64,000 nucleotides of DNA, from positions 2,762,501 to 2,826,500 of the forward strand of contig NZ_ATTI01000001.1 in assembly GCF_000419605.1 (NCBI RefSeq). Reading direction: 5' to 3'. This DNA is from Sphingomonas phyllosphaerae 5.2. GTDB taxonomy: Bacteria; Pseudomonadota; Alphaproteobacteria; Sphingomonadales; Sphingomonadaceae. Below the pieces are notes generated by a model. It was not told the DNA's origin. It was given only the letters and a program-made list of their open reading frames with translations, and ran no database searches. The position numbers were made by a program, and so were the translations under genes. Of this stretch, positions 17,067 to 25,893 are shown piece by piece (position 1 is the first letter of the stretch; each line of letters opens with the position of its first letter).

Positions 17067-19526
17067 CTAGTAGATATCGCGGCAATAGCGCCCGTGCGCG
17101 GCAAGTTCCTCCAGCCGCTCGTCCCCGAGTATCTCGCGTAGCGCTGCATCGACTCCGCTCGCCATTCCCGCCAGGCTTCCGCAGACGTAGATCGCTGCGC
17201 CACGTGCGATCCAGTCGGCAACCGCGTCCGCCGCTTCGGCGACCAGGTGCTGGACGTAACGCCCGCATTCCGCGTCGCGCGAGAAGGCGAGATCGACGCG
17301 CGCCAGGACGCCGGCCGCTTCCGCTGCGCTGAGCTCCGCCGCGAATGGCCGATCGCTGCCGCGCGCGCGCTCCCCGTACAGCAGCCAGCACGCCGCCCCG
17401 CCGGTCGCTACCCGCGCCCGCAGATGCGCCATCAACCCGGCGAGCCCGGTGCCGTTGCCGATCAGGATCAGCGGCGTCGCGGCATCCGCGGGGGGCATGA
17501 AGCCGGGATTGTCGCGTACGCGCAGTCGAACGACGTCCCCGACCTGCGCGGTGGCGGTCAGCCAGCCAGAGCCGACCCCAAGCGAGCCGTCCCCGGCGCA
17601 CATCTGCCGCACGAGCAACTCGATCACGCCCGACGCGGCGATCGACGCGACCGAATAGTCCCGGTGCGCCAGGGGCAGGGTGGCCGCCGTGCCGTCATCC
17701 GGCAGGCTCCGGTCGCGCAATGCGGCGAGCGCGGTCGCATCGGCCTCGCGACCGGTCGTCGCCAGCCACTGCGCGACTCTCGCCGGATCATGTCGCGGCA
17801 TCACCTCGGCGATCGCGCCGGGCGTCCAGTCGGTGGGCGCATCGGGCGTCAGGACGAGGTGGTACATCGCCGCGCCGGGGCTGCCGGGGTTCACATGCGT
17901 GCGCCTGGCCAGCGTCCACGGCTGGTAGGCGGCCGGCGACCAGTCGGGCTGGATGGCATGACCGGCGATGGCGGCGAGTTGCTGCTGCCAATGCCGTTCG
18001 GCATCGCGATCGTCGCCATCGACCTCGACCAGATCGAACAGCCGTCGCGCGCCGCCAGCATGTAGCCACGCATCCAGACGATGCCCGAATGCGCAAAAAT
18101 CGGGATATTCGCGGTCACCGAGTGCGAGCACCGCATAGTCGAGCCCACGCGCCACCGGCGGCGCCGTCATCACTTGCGCTTCGAAGCGGCGGGCGCGGTC
18201 GGGCGCATGACCCTCGCCATAGGTGGAAACGACGAACAGCGCGCGCGACGCCTTGGCCAGCATGTCCGGCTCGAGCCCGGCGAGCGCGCGGACGGTCGCA
18301 CCCGGAAAAGCCGCCGCGCTCAGCCGCGCCAGGCGTTCGGCATTGCCGGTCTGCGAGGCGTGAACGACCAGCATACCCGCACCCGCGTCGCTCGTGACCG
18401 GGTCTGGGCTGAGCGCGATCGCGGAGAGGGCGCGCCTGGTACGCCGCCGTGCGAGATAGAGCAGCAACCCGGTCACGGTGAACAGCGGCATAGCCAGGCT
18501 GGAGAACAGCATCACGATCCGCCCCGGCAGCCCGAAGAATTGCCCGGTGTGCAGCGCGTAGAAATTGCCCGCGACGATCTCTCCGACGTCGCGCTCGGCG
18601 TAGCGATCCGCTTTCACCAGCGCACCGGTCTGCACATCGAAGCGCAATTCATCGGTCATCCGGTCGAAGCGCGCACCGCGCGGCAAGACCCGCATCACGA
18701 CGGGCTTGTCGCCCTTGGCAGGGCTGATCGCGACCCGCTCATAGCGTCCACCATCGCTGCGCAGGAACCCCGCCCACGCCGGCTGCAGCGGCAGCGAAGC
18801 GCCCTTCGCTTCGTCGCGGCGCGCCTCGCGTGCGCCGCCGGCCTTGCCGGTCAGCACGTAGCGCGCGCCCTGCCGATACCAATCGTAGCTCCACGTCAGC
18901 CCGGTCAGCGCACTCAGCAAGTAGAAGATCACGACCCAGCCGCCGACCACCGCGTGCAGCGCGCGATGAAGGTTGCGACCGGTCTTGCGCAGGTCGAGTA
19001 CGAACCACGCCCGCCAGTCGAGCGCACGGCGCGGCCAGCGCAGGTACAGCCCCGACAAAGCGAAAAAGATCAGTGCCATCGCGGCAAAGCCGGTGATCTG
19101 CCGCCCGATGCCGTTGGGGCCGCCGGGCAACGCCAGCCACCGGTGGAGGTCCATTACGGTGCGGAAGAACCGCTCGCCGGTGGGATGGCCCAGCAGCGCG
19201 CCGGTACGGGGATCGACGAACACATGCTCGCCGCGTCGCTGCCCCTTCGGTGGAGCAAGCGTCACCTCGGCGGCCAGACGCGGGTCGCGCTGCATCACGA
19301 GTTGGGTCACCGCCGCCCTGCGCTGTCGCGTTACCGCCGCGGCCAATGCGTCTGGCGATAGCGGCGGCATCGCGGACGGCGCCAGCGTTACCACCCCGGG
19401 GCTGAGCGCCGCCATGATCTCGTCCTCGAAACTCATCAGCGCGCCGGTGACGCCCATCACCGCCAGCACGAAGCCAGCGGTGATGCCGAGGAACCAATGG
19501 ATCTGGAACAGAATGCGGCGGGTCAT
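17067..19526 (-). CDS. PepSY membrane protein fused to flavodoxin and FAD/NADPH reductase domains
   Basis: An 819-residue fusion. Residues 1-370 form a PepSY-type membrane module with four helices (opening ILFQIHWFLGITAGFVLAVMG; heme-type His in DLHRWLALPG, NLHRALHAVVGG and ALHTGQFFGLPG). Residues about 390-540 form a flavodoxin domain (LVVHASQTGNAERLA, STYGEGHAPD, ALGDREYPDF). The rest is a ferredoxin-NADP reductase module with ILIGNGTGLAGLMAHLR and the terminal GRYCRDIY typical of diflavin reductases. The layout implies electrons passed from NADPH through FAD and FMN to a membrane heme and a periplasmic acceptor. Such proteins are often found with TonB siderophore receptors and serve ferric-siderophore reduction; no receptor is adjacent here. 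A 17-residue reading frame overlaps the start (TGATG). Confidence 0.9.
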   Translation of the reverse strand: MTRRILFQIHWFLGITAGFVLAVMGVTGALMSFEDEIMAALSPGVVTLAPSAMPPLSPDALAAAVTRQRRAAVTQLVMQRDPRLAAEVTLAPPKGQRRGEHVFVDPRTGALLGHPTGERFFRTVMDLHRWLALPGGPNGIGRQITGFAAMALIFFALSGLYLRWPRRALDWRAWFVLDLRKTGRNLHRALHAVVGGWVVIFYLLSALTGLTWSYDWYRQGARYVLTGKAGGAREARRDEAKGASLPLQPAWAGFLRSDGGRYERVAISPAKGDKPVVMRVLPRGARFDRMTDELRFDVQTGALVKADRYAERDVGEIVAGNFYALHTGQFFGLPGRIVMLFSSLAMPLFTVTGLLLYLARRRTRRALSAIALSPDPVTSDAGAGMLVVHASQTGNAERLARLSAAAFPGATVRALAGLEPDMLAKASRALFVVSTYGEGHAPDRARRFEAQVMTAPPVARGLDYAVLALGDREYPDFCAFGHRLDAWLHAGGARRLFDLVEVDGDDRDAERHWQQQLAAIAGHAIQPDWSPAAYQPWTLARRTHVNPGSPGAAMYHLVLTPDAPTDWTPGAIAEVMPRHDPARVAQWLATTGREADATALAALRDRSLPDDGTAATLPLAHRDYSVASIAASGVIELLVRQMCAGDGSLGVGSGWLTATAQVGDVVRLRVRDNPGFMPPADAATPLILIGNGTGLAGLMAHLRARVATGGAACWLLYGERARGSDRPFAAELSAAEAAGVLARVDLAFSRDAECGRYVQHLVAEAADAVADWIARGAAIYVCGSLAGMASGVDAALREILGDERLEELAAHGRYCRDIY

Positions 19527-19579
19527 CAGCGACGTGCCGCCGCGACGCTGCGGTTCCAGTCACCGATGATGGTCTTCAT
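19526..19579 (-). CDS. Candidate 17-residue leader reading frame
   Basis: An ATG at 19579 opens the frame MKTIIGDWNRSVAAARR, whose TGA shares a base with the ATG of the PepSY-diflavin gene (TGATG). This is the same junction used by real operon genes elsewhere in the window. It has a weak AGAGCAG ribosome site. It could be a leader that couples translation, the end of a lost gene, or chance. Confidence 0.35.
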   Translation of the reverse strand: MKTIIGDWNRSVAAARR

Positions 19580-19590
19580 ATCTGCTCTAT

Positions 19591-19606
19591 CCCCCTGCTA
19601 CGGGGG
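19591..19606 (-). terminator. Short hairpin between chemoreceptor and leader frame
   Basis: CCCCC and GGGGG arms enclose a six-base loop, 37 bases after the chemoreceptor stop and 12 before the candidate leader ATG. There is no U tract, so it is at best a weak or regulatory structure. Confidence 0.35.
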
Positions 19607-19642
19607 ACTTACACTAATGATAGAGCTTCGCAATAGCCGAGC

Positions 19643-21082
19643 TTAGAAGTCCGACCACTCCTCGTCCGCAACTGCCAGCGCGTTCCCGCGCGTGCCGGTG
19701 ACAGGGCGGCGAGCGGTACGGGCGAGATCGCGGCCGGCCTGGGCGGCGCGCGCCTGCAGATCGTGGACCGGCGACGCGGCGACCGCCACCGGGATGGCGC
19801 GTGCGCGGCCATCGATGCGGAAGCGTGAAACTTCGGCCATCAGCCGGTCGGCTTCCTCGGCAAGGCTGCGCGCGGCGGCGGTCGCCTGCTCCACCATCGC
19901 GGCGTTCTGCTGCGTGACGCCGTCCATCTCGGAGACGGCGGTGTTGACCTGCTGAAGCCCGGTCGCCTGGTGCTCGGCGGAGGCGGCGATCGTCGAGACC
20001 AGCGTGCTGACCTCACCGATCCGGGCGATGATCCGCTGGAGCGCCTTGCCGGTCTCGCTGACCAGCGCGACGCCGGCGTCGACCTGTTCGGTGGAAGCGT
20101 GGATCTTGACCTTTACGTCCTTGGCAGCGTCGGCGGAGCGCTGGGCGAGTGCACGCACTTCGCTGGCGACGACGGCGAAGCCCTTGCCTGCATCGCCGGC
20201 GCGCGCAGCCTCGACCCCGGCGTTCAGCGCGAGCAGATTGGTCTGGAAGGCGATGCCATCGATAACGCTGATGATTTCGCTGATCTCCGACGACGACCGC
20301 TCGATCCCGCCCATTGCGGCGACGGCGCGGCGCACGACCTCGCCGGAGCTTTCCGCTTCGGTACGCGCGTCGCCGACCGCGGTGTTGGCGCGACGGGCGC
20401 CGGCCGCGGTCTCACGGACCGTGCAGGTGATCTCCTCCATCGCGGCCGCAGTTTCCTCGAGCGATGCGGCCTGCTGTTCGGTGCGCTGCGACAGGTCGTC
20501 GGACGCCTGGCGAATGTCGGCCGAGCCACTCTTGATTCCGTTGGCAGCGCCGGTCACCGCCCCGATCGCGTCGGCCACCGCCGACATCGCACGATTGAAG
20601 TCACGCCGAAGTGCTTCGTAATCGGCCGCGAACGGCGTCTCGAGGCGATGCGTCAGGTCGTTGTCGGCAAGCCGCCCCAGTCCGTGCCCGAGCGCATCGA
20701 CGACCTCGCGCTGCGCCGCCGAGGACAAGGCGAGCGCCTGACCGTTGCCGCGGAACACCTCCATCGCCTTGGTCATCCGTCCGACGCAATCGCGCGATTT
20801 GGTGTAGCGGATCTCGCTGGCGTAGTCGCCGCGCGCCAGTGCCTCCATACGCACGACGGTGTTGACGTAGGGATCGCAGACCAGCTTGCGCGAGGCGATC
20901 GCCACAAGGCCGACCAACGCCACAATGCCGGCGACGATGCCGACCGCGACGGTGCTCGACACGCGTCCTGCCGCCAACCCGCCGGTCGCGGCGAGCGCGA
21001 TCAGCGCCGAGCCGGTGTAGACGATGCCGAGTGCCGCGAACTTCGTTCTGATCGGCGCATCATCGCGAAACCAAGCGATCAT
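19643..21082 (-). CDS. Methyl-accepting chemotaxis protein
   Basis: A 479-residue receptor. Two membrane helices lie near residues 16-60 with almost no periplasmic loop, so sensing is probably membrane-proximal or internal. A HAMP region follows (MEALARGDYASEIRYTKSRDCVGRMTKAMEVF), then a cytoplasmic signalling domain whose hairpin tip reads IDGIAFQTNLLALNAGVEAARAG; note Gly in place of the common Ala after LN. A C-terminal tail ends EEWSDF, a pentapeptide-like CheR/CheB tether (x-W-x-x-F). GGAGG lies seven bases before the chosen ATG. A CtrA-like site lies upstream. No other che genes are in the window. Confidence 0.93.
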   Translation of the reverse strand: MIAWFRDDAPIRTKFAALGIVYTGSALIALAATGGLAAGRVSSTVAVGIVAGIVALVGLVAIASRKLVCDPYVNTVVRMEALARGDYASEIRYTKSRDCVGRMTKAMEVFRGNGQALALSSAAQREVVDALGHGLGRLADNDLTHRLETPFAADYEALRRDFNRAMSAVADAIGAVTGAANGIKSGSADIRQASDDLSQRTEQQAASLEETAAAMEEITCTVRETAAGARRANTAVGDARTEAESSGEVVRRAVAAMGGIERSSSEISEIISVIDGIAFQTNLLALNAGVEAARAGDAGKGFAVVASEVRALAQRSADAAKDVKVKIHASTEQVDAGVALVSETGKALQRIIARIGEVSTLVSTIAASAEHQATGLQQVNTAVSEMDGVTQQNAAMVEQATAAARSLAEEADRLMAEVSRFRIDGRARAIPVAVAASPVHDLQARAAQAGRDLARTARRPVTGTRGNALAVADEEWSDF

Positions 21083-21133
21083 CGTTGTCCCTCCATTGCG
21101 CACCATTCTTGAAGCCTGCTTAGCCGTCATGCT

Positions 21134-21148
21134 TGAAATATATGTTAA
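21134..21148 (-). promoter_or_regulatory. Possible CtrA-binding site upstream of the chemoreceptor
   Basis: On the minus strand the sequence is TTAA, seven bases, TTCA, one mismatch from the alphaproteobacterial CtrA consensus TTAA-N7-TTAA. It is about 50 bp before the chemoreceptor ATG. CtrA commonly controls motility and chemotaxis genes in this class. Confidence 0.35.
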
Positions 21149-21168
21149 TTCCGTCGGCTCTCGTGAGC

Positions 21169-21193
21169 TGAACCGAAGCGTCGCCAAAAAGTT
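21169..21193 (+). promoter_or_regulatory. Possible EcfG-type stress promoter
   Basis: TGAAC, 17 bases, GTT lies 33 bases before the small membrane protein gene at 21226. The alphaproteobacterial general-stress sigma factor EcfG recognises GGAAC-N16/17-CGTT, so this is a near match with the first G replaced by T. Confidence 0.3.
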
Positions 21194-21225
21194 GTGCCGC
21201 GTGACAGACAAGCGGAAGACAAAGT

Positions 21226-21639
21226 ATGATACGATCGATCCTGATGGGCGCGGTGGCAGGTGCGCGAGCGATGACACCCCTCGCCGCCCTGGCTTTGGCG
21301 ACACGTGACAAGGGTGGGCGTGCCTCGCTGCTCTCGGCCGGGTCACTGGCGTTGGCGGCCGGCGAACTGGCAGGCGACAAGCTGAAGCAGGCGCCCGACC
21401 GTGTCGAACCGGCGGGTATCGCGGGCCGGCTGCTGAGCGGGGCGCTGGCCGGTGCCGCATGTGCGCCGCGCGGCGAGCGGGCGATCGGCGCGATGCTCGG
21501 CGCCGCAGCCGCGGTCGCTGCATCGCACCTTACCTTCCGGCTGCGCGCTGCCGCCGCCGAACGGTACGGCCAGACCGCAAGCGGGCTGATCGAGGATGGG
21601 CTGGCGGTGGGCAGCGCGGTGTTGCTGGCGCGACGTTGA
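21226..21639 (+). CDS. Small Ala-rich membrane protein, DUF4126-like
   Basis: A 137-residue hydrophobic protein with glycine-zipper-like Ala/Gly-rich helices. The opening MGAVAGARAMTPLAALALA and the later AGDKLKQAPDRVEPAGIAGRLLSGALAGAA resemble DUF4126-type proteins, in which a charged KxxxxPDR segment links two membrane hairpins. No function is known. GGAAG precedes the ATG. It is divergent from the chemoreceptor, and a possible EcfG-type promoter lies upstream. Confidence 0.8.
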   Translation: MIRSILMGAVAGARAMTPLAALALATRDKGGRASLLSAGSLALAAGELAGDKLKQAPDRVEPAGIAGRLLSGALAGAACAPRGERAIGAMLGAAAAVAASHLTFRLRAAAAERYGQTASGLIEDGLAVGSAVLLARR

Positions 21640-21712
21640 TTTTCTTGCACGGCGATTGCGACGAAGATGCGCTTCGTGAGTTTTGCGCCTGAAGGCAGAA
21701 GGGGAAAAGCTC

Positions 21713-22042
21713 ATGGTTGACGATCGCAACGCCCGTATCCGCGAACAGGCCTATCGCCTGTGGCAGCAGGAAGGCGAGCCGCACGGTCGTGACCGCGAGC
21801 ATTGGGAAGAGGCCGAGCGCGCGTTCGCGGGTGAGGGCCCGGTCGCCGACGAGATCGATCCGAAAATCGAACCTGATGCGGGCGCTTCGGCGTCCGAGAT
21901 CGGTGCAGATGTCGCCGACGCATCTGTCGGGCAGCAGCAGCCCGAGGCGGCGGAGGTCGGTGCGGGGTCGCCAGCGCCTGTCGCGGCCGCCAAGCCCGCT
22001 GCGGCGAAGAAGCCTGCAGCGCGGCGCAAGCGCGCCAACTGA
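21713..22042 (+). CDS. DUF2934 family protein
   Basis: A 109-residue cytoplasmic protein. The first 40 residues are the DUF2934 domain, recognised by IREQAYRLWQQEGEPHGRDREHWEEAE. An acidic linker follows and then an Ala/Pro/Lys tail (AAKPAAAKKPAARRKRAN) like the basic tails of nucleic-acid-binding proteins. In alphaproteobacteria DUF2934 genes are often found near glycogen/trehalose or general-stress genes, which fits glgX downstream. AGAAGGGG gives a strong ribosome site for the chosen ATG. Confidence 0.88.
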   Translation: MVDDRNARIREQAYRLWQQEGEPHGRDREHWEEAERAFAGEGPVADEIDPKIEPDAGASASEIGADVADASVGQQQPEAAEVGAGSPAPVAAAKPAAAKKPAARRKRAN

Positions 22043-22048
22043 CACGCG

Positions 22049-22066
22049 CGCCGACGCGCGTCGGCG
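22049..22066. promoter_or_regulatory. 18-bp perfect palindrome upstream of glgX
   Basis: CGCCGACGC/GCGTCGGCG is a perfect two-fold palindrome, seven bases after the DUF2934 stop and 45 bases before the glgX start. With no spacer it is more like a dimeric operator than a terminator hairpin, and no U tract follows. Confidence 0.45.
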
Positions 22067-22111
22067 ATGCCATCATGACTGCGCCATTTTCCTCCTGACG
22101 GGAGCACATCG

Positions 22112-24208
22112 TTGCACGACTTGCCGGACCGGCTCCTGCCGGGATCGCCCTATCCGCTTGGCGCCACGTTCGACGGCGAAGGGGTCAATTTCGCGGTATT
22201 TTCCGCCAATGCCGACGCGATCGACGTCTGCATCTTCGATTCCGCCGGAAAGCGCGAGTTGCAGCGCCTGCCACTGACCGAATGCACCGACGAGGTGTGG
22301 CACGGCTATTTGCCCGATGTCGGCCCCGGGCTCGTCTACGGGCTGCGTGCGCATGGCCGCTATGCGCCCGAAGAGGGCCATCGCTTCAACCCCAACAAGC
22401 TGCTGCTCGATCCCTATGCGCGCCGCATTCAGGGGCAGATCAAGTGGACCGACGCGCTGCACGGCTATCGCATCGGGCATCGCCGCGAGGACCTGTCCTT
22501 TGACAAGCGCGACAGCGCGCCGGCGATGCCGAAGTCGGTGGTGGTCGACGACCATTGGGATTGGTCTCGCGACCGGCGGCCGAACACGCCGTGGGCGGAG
22601 ACGGTGATCTACGAGGCGCACGTCAAGGGGATGACGAAGCTGATGGAACTGGTGCCCGCGCGCGAGCGCGGGACCTATGCCGCACTCGGACACCCAGCCG
22701 TGATCAAGCACCTGCAACGTATCGGCGTGACCGCGATCGAGCTGTTGCCGATCCACACCTTCACGCAGGATCGCTTCCTGCAGGAGAAGGGTCTGCGGAA
22801 TTACTGGGGCTATAACACCCTTGGTTTCTTCGCGCCGGAACAGAGCTACATGGCGTCGGAGCATCAGGACGAGTTGCGGCGCGCGGTCCACCGGCTGCAC
22901 AAGGCCGGCATCGAGGTAATCCTCGACGTGGTCTACAACCACACCTGCGAGGGCTCGGAAAAGGGGCCGACGCTGTCGTGGCGCGGGTTGGACAACGCCA
23001 GCTACTATCGACTGGTCAAGGACGAGCCGCGTTACACGATCAACGACACCGGGACCGGCAACACGCTGAACATGAGCAAGGCGCGCGTGATCCAGATGGT
23101 CGCGGATTCGCTGCGCTATTGGGCGACCAGCTTCGGGATCGACGGGTTTCGCTTCGATCTCGGGCTGACTCTGGGTCGCGAGGAGCATGGCTTCGATCCC
23201 GGCTCGGCCTTCTTCGACGTGCTGCGGCAGGACCCGGTACTGGGCCGATTGAAGCTGATCACCGAGCCGTGGGATGTCGGCCCGGGCGGCTATCAGCTCG
23301 GCAATTTTCCGCCCGGTTTCGCCGAGTGGAACGACAAGTACCGCGACACGGTGCGCGAATATTGGCGCGGCGAACCGGGCAAACGTCCCGATCTCGCGGC
23401 GCGGCTGTCGGGTTCGGGCGATCTGTTCGACCGGCGGGCGCGTCGCCCGTGGGCGAGCGTCAATCTGCTCGCCGCGCATGACGGCTTCACGCTCGCCGAC
23501 ACGGTGATGTACGAGGAGCGCCACAACGAGGCGAACGGCGAAGACAATCGTGACGGTCACTCGCACAATGCCTCGTGCAACTGGGGTGTCGAGGGGCCGA
23601 CCGACGACGAGGCGGTGAACGATGCGCGCGGCCGCGTGATGCGCTCGATGCTGACCACGTTGCTGACATCGCTCGGCACGCCGATGCTGGTCGCGGGTGA
23701 CGAATTCGGGCGCACGCAACAAGGCAACAATAACGCCTATTGCCAGGACAATGAGATCAGCTGGCTCGACTGGAAGGCAGCGGCGACCCCCGACGGGCAG
23801 GCGCAGATCGAATTTACCGGACGCCTTGCCGAGTTGCGCCGCCGCTTCCCGGTGCTGCGCAGCCCGACCTTCCTCTACGGCGAGGAAACAGCCGCGGGCG
23901 GCGTAAACGACATCGAGTGGTGGGACGAACGCGGCGCGCAGCTATCCCCGGAGGACTGGCAGAACCCGGACGGCCGCGCGCTGATGATGCGCCGCGCCAT
24001 GGCGACTGCGGACGGCGAGATCGAGGCGGTGTCGCTGCTGCTCAACGCCTCTGGCGACCCGGTCACCTTCCACTTCCCGACCCCGCACGCGACGCGCACC
24101 GTGCTGGTCGACAGCGCGAAACCGGAACAGGGTGAGGTGTCCGTGGAGGACAGCTACGAGGTCGCGCCACAAGGTGCGGTGCTGGTAACGTGGCGGACGG
24201 CGGCATGA
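22112..24208 (+). CDS. glgX: Glycogen debranching enzyme GlgX
   Basis: A 698-residue GH13 isoamylase-type enzyme that cleaves alpha-1,6 branches left after phosphorylase action. An N-terminal CBM48 domain (LGATFDGEGVNFAVFSANAD) precedes the barrel. GH13 motifs: DVVYNHTCEG, GFRFDLGLTLG (nucleophile Asp), LITEPWDVGPGGY (acid Glu) and NLLAAHDGFTLAD (third Asp). GDEFGRTQQGNNNAYCQDNE is diagnostic of the GlgX/TreX group. The start is a TTG behind GGGAG. It is the first gene of glgX-treZ-malQ-treY; its stop overlaps the treZ start (ATGA). Confidence 0.96.
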   Translation: MHDLPDRLLPGSPYPLGATFDGEGVNFAVFSANADAIDVCIFDSAGKRELQRLPLTECTDEVWHGYLPDVGPGLVYGLRAHGRYAPEEGHRFNPNKLLLDPYARRIQGQIKWTDALHGYRIGHRREDLSFDKRDSAPAMPKSVVVDDHWDWSRDRRPNTPWAETVIYEAHVKGMTKLMELVPARERGTYAALGHPAVIKHLQRIGVTAIELLPIHTFTQDRFLQEKGLRNYWGYNTLGFFAPEQSYMASEHQDELRRAVHRLHKAGIEVILDVVYNHTCEGSEKGPTLSWRGLDNASYYRLVKDEPRYTINDTGTGNTLNMSKARVIQMVADSLRYWATSFGIDGFRFDLGLTLGREEHGFDPGSAFFDVLRQDPVLGRLKLITEPWDVGPGGYQLGNFPPGFAEWNDKYRDTVREYWRGEPGKRPDLAARLSGSGDLFDRRARRPWASVNLLAAHDGFTLADTVMYEERHNEANGEDNRDGHSHNASCNWGVEGPTDDEAVNDARGRVMRSMLTTLLTSLGTPMLVAGDEFGRTQQGNNNAYCQDNEISWLDWKAAATPDGQAQIEFTGRLAELRRRFPVLRSPTFLYGEETAAGGVNDIEWWDERGAQLSPEDWQNPDGRALMMRRAMATADGEIEAVSLLLNASGDPVTFHFPTPHATRTVLVDSAKPEQGEVSVEDSYEVAPQGAVLVTWRTAA

Positions 24209-25893
24209 TGCGCTGGGGTCCGGAGCCGCTGCCGAACGGCGGCACGCGCTTTCGGTTGTGGGCACCCGATGCAGAAGGCGTGACGCTGGAGCTGGACGGC
24301 ATCGACGAGGTCGCGATGACGCGCGGCGAAGACGGCTGGTACGCACTCGACCGCGCGGAAGGGCCGGGCACGCGCTATCGCTTCCGGGTCGGGGATCAGG
24401 CGGTGCCGGATCCGGCATCGCGTGTGCAGTCGGGCGGGGTCCACGGGTGGAGCGTGGTGCCGGAAACGGCGTTCGAATGGCAGCATTCGTCGTGGCGGGG
24501 ACACGCTTTTCACGAATTGGTGATCCTCGAGTGCCACGCGGGAACGCTGGGCGGCTTTGCCGGCGTCATGGACCGGCTGCCCGCGATCGCCGCGACCGGG
24601 ATCACCGCGATCGAGCTGATGCCGGTCGGCGCGTTCGGCGGCACGCGCGGCTGGGGCTATGACGGCGTGCTGCCCTATGCGGTTCAGGAGGATTACGGCT
24701 CCCCCGCCGATCTGCGCAGGTTGGTGGACGCCGCGCACGGACTGGGCATCAGCGTGTTCCTCGATGTCGTCTACAACCACTTCGGACCGGACGGGAACTA
24801 CCTCGGCGCTTATGCCGCGGACTTCTTCGATGCCGCGGTGCACACGCCGTGGGGCGGTGCGGTCGCGGTGGAGCGCGCGCCGGTCGCGCGGTTCTTCGTC
24901 GACAATGCGCTGATGTGGCTGCGCGACTATCGTATCGACGGGCTGCGCTTCGACGCGGTCCACGCGATCCGCAACCCCGGCTTCCTCGATGCGATGGCGG
25001 CCGAGATCCGCGCCGCGCTGCCCGATCGCCCCGTCCACCTCGTGCTGGAGAACGAGGAGAACGACGCGGCACGCTTGCGCGACGATGCGTTCGACGCGCA
25101 GTGGAACGACGACTTCCACAATGTCATGCACGTGCTGCTGACCGGCGAGAGCAACGCCTATTACGCCGACTTCGCCGATCGCCCCGCCGAGCGGCTGGCG
25201 CGGTGCCTGGCGGAAGGTTTCATCTACCAGGGCGAAGGCTCCGCCAATCACGACGGCGCGGTGCGCGGCACGCCGAGCGCGCATTTGGCGCCGACGCGCT
25301 TCGTGGCCTTCCTCCAGAACCACGACCAGGTCGGCAACCGCGCGTTGGGTGAACGGCTGCTGTCGCTGACCGACACGGCCAAGCTGCGCGCCGCGACCGC
25401 GCTGCTGCTGCTGTGTCCGCAGATTCCGCTGTTGTTCATGGGCGAGGAAGAAGGAAGCGCCACGCCGTTCCTGTTCTTCACCGACTTCCATGACGAACTC
25501 GCGGACGCGGTGCGCGAGGGGCGGCGCAAGGAGTTCGCCAAGTTCGACGCCTTCGCCGACCCGCAGGCGCGCGAACGCATCCCCGATCCCAATGCCACGA
25601 GCACCTTTGCGGCCTCGATCCCGCAGCCCGGTCAGGACGCCGCCGAATGGCGCGTCTTCTACACGGAATTGCTGACGCTGCGCCGCGACCGGATCGTCCC
25701 GCAGCTGGGTGGCGCGCAGTCGGTCGGCGCGCAGGCGCTGGGCGAGGCCGCCGTCGTGGCGCGCTGGCGGCTCGGCGACGGAACGACGCTCGGGCTCGCA
25801 ATCGATCTCGCCGACGAACCCGCGACACTGCCCGGCGGGGCCGACCCGATCTTCACCTGCGGCGATCGCTTCGTCGCATGGATCGAGGCGTGA
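24205..25893 (+). CDS. treZ: Malto-oligosyltrehalose trehalohydrolase TreZ
   Basis: A 562-residue GH13 enzyme that releases trehalose from maltooligosyl-trehalose made by TreY. The N-terminal E-set domain (FRLWAPDAEGVTLELDG) is followed by the barrel with VFLDVVYNHFGPDGNYL, GLRFDAVHAI (Asp), LVLENEENDA (Glu) and FLQNHDQVGNR (Asp); FNHFGPDGNYL- and WNDDFHN-type motifs separate TreZ from GlgB. The ATG overlapping the glgX stop was chosen; a GTG 15 bases upstream is possible. It works with treY three genes away in the same operon. Confidence 0.96.
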   Translation: MMRWGPEPLPNGGTRFRLWAPDAEGVTLELDGIDEVAMTRGEDGWYALDRAEGPGTRYRFRVGDQAVPDPASRVQSGGVHGWSVVPETAFEWQHSSWRGHAFHELVILECHAGTLGGFAGVMDRLPAIAATGITAIELMPVGAFGGTRGWGYDGVLPYAVQEDYGSPADLRRLVDAAHGLGISVFLDVVYNHFGPDGNYLGAYAADFFDAAVHTPWGGAVAVERAPVARFFVDNALMWLRDYRIDGLRFDAVHAIRNPGFLDAMAAEIRAALPDRPVHLVLENEENDAARLRDDAFDAQWNDDFHNVMHVLLTGESNAYYADFADRPAERLARCLAEGFIYQGEGSANHDGAVRGTPSAHLAPTRFVAFLQNHDQVGNRALGERLLSLTDTAKLRAATALLLLCPQIPLLFMGEEEGSATPFLFFTDFHDELADAVREGRRKEFAKFDAFADPQARERIPDPNATSTFAASIPQPGQDAAEWRVFYTELLTLRRDRIVPQLGGAQSVGAQALGEAAVVARWRLGDGTTLGLAIDLADEPATLPGGADPIFTCGDRFVAWIEA

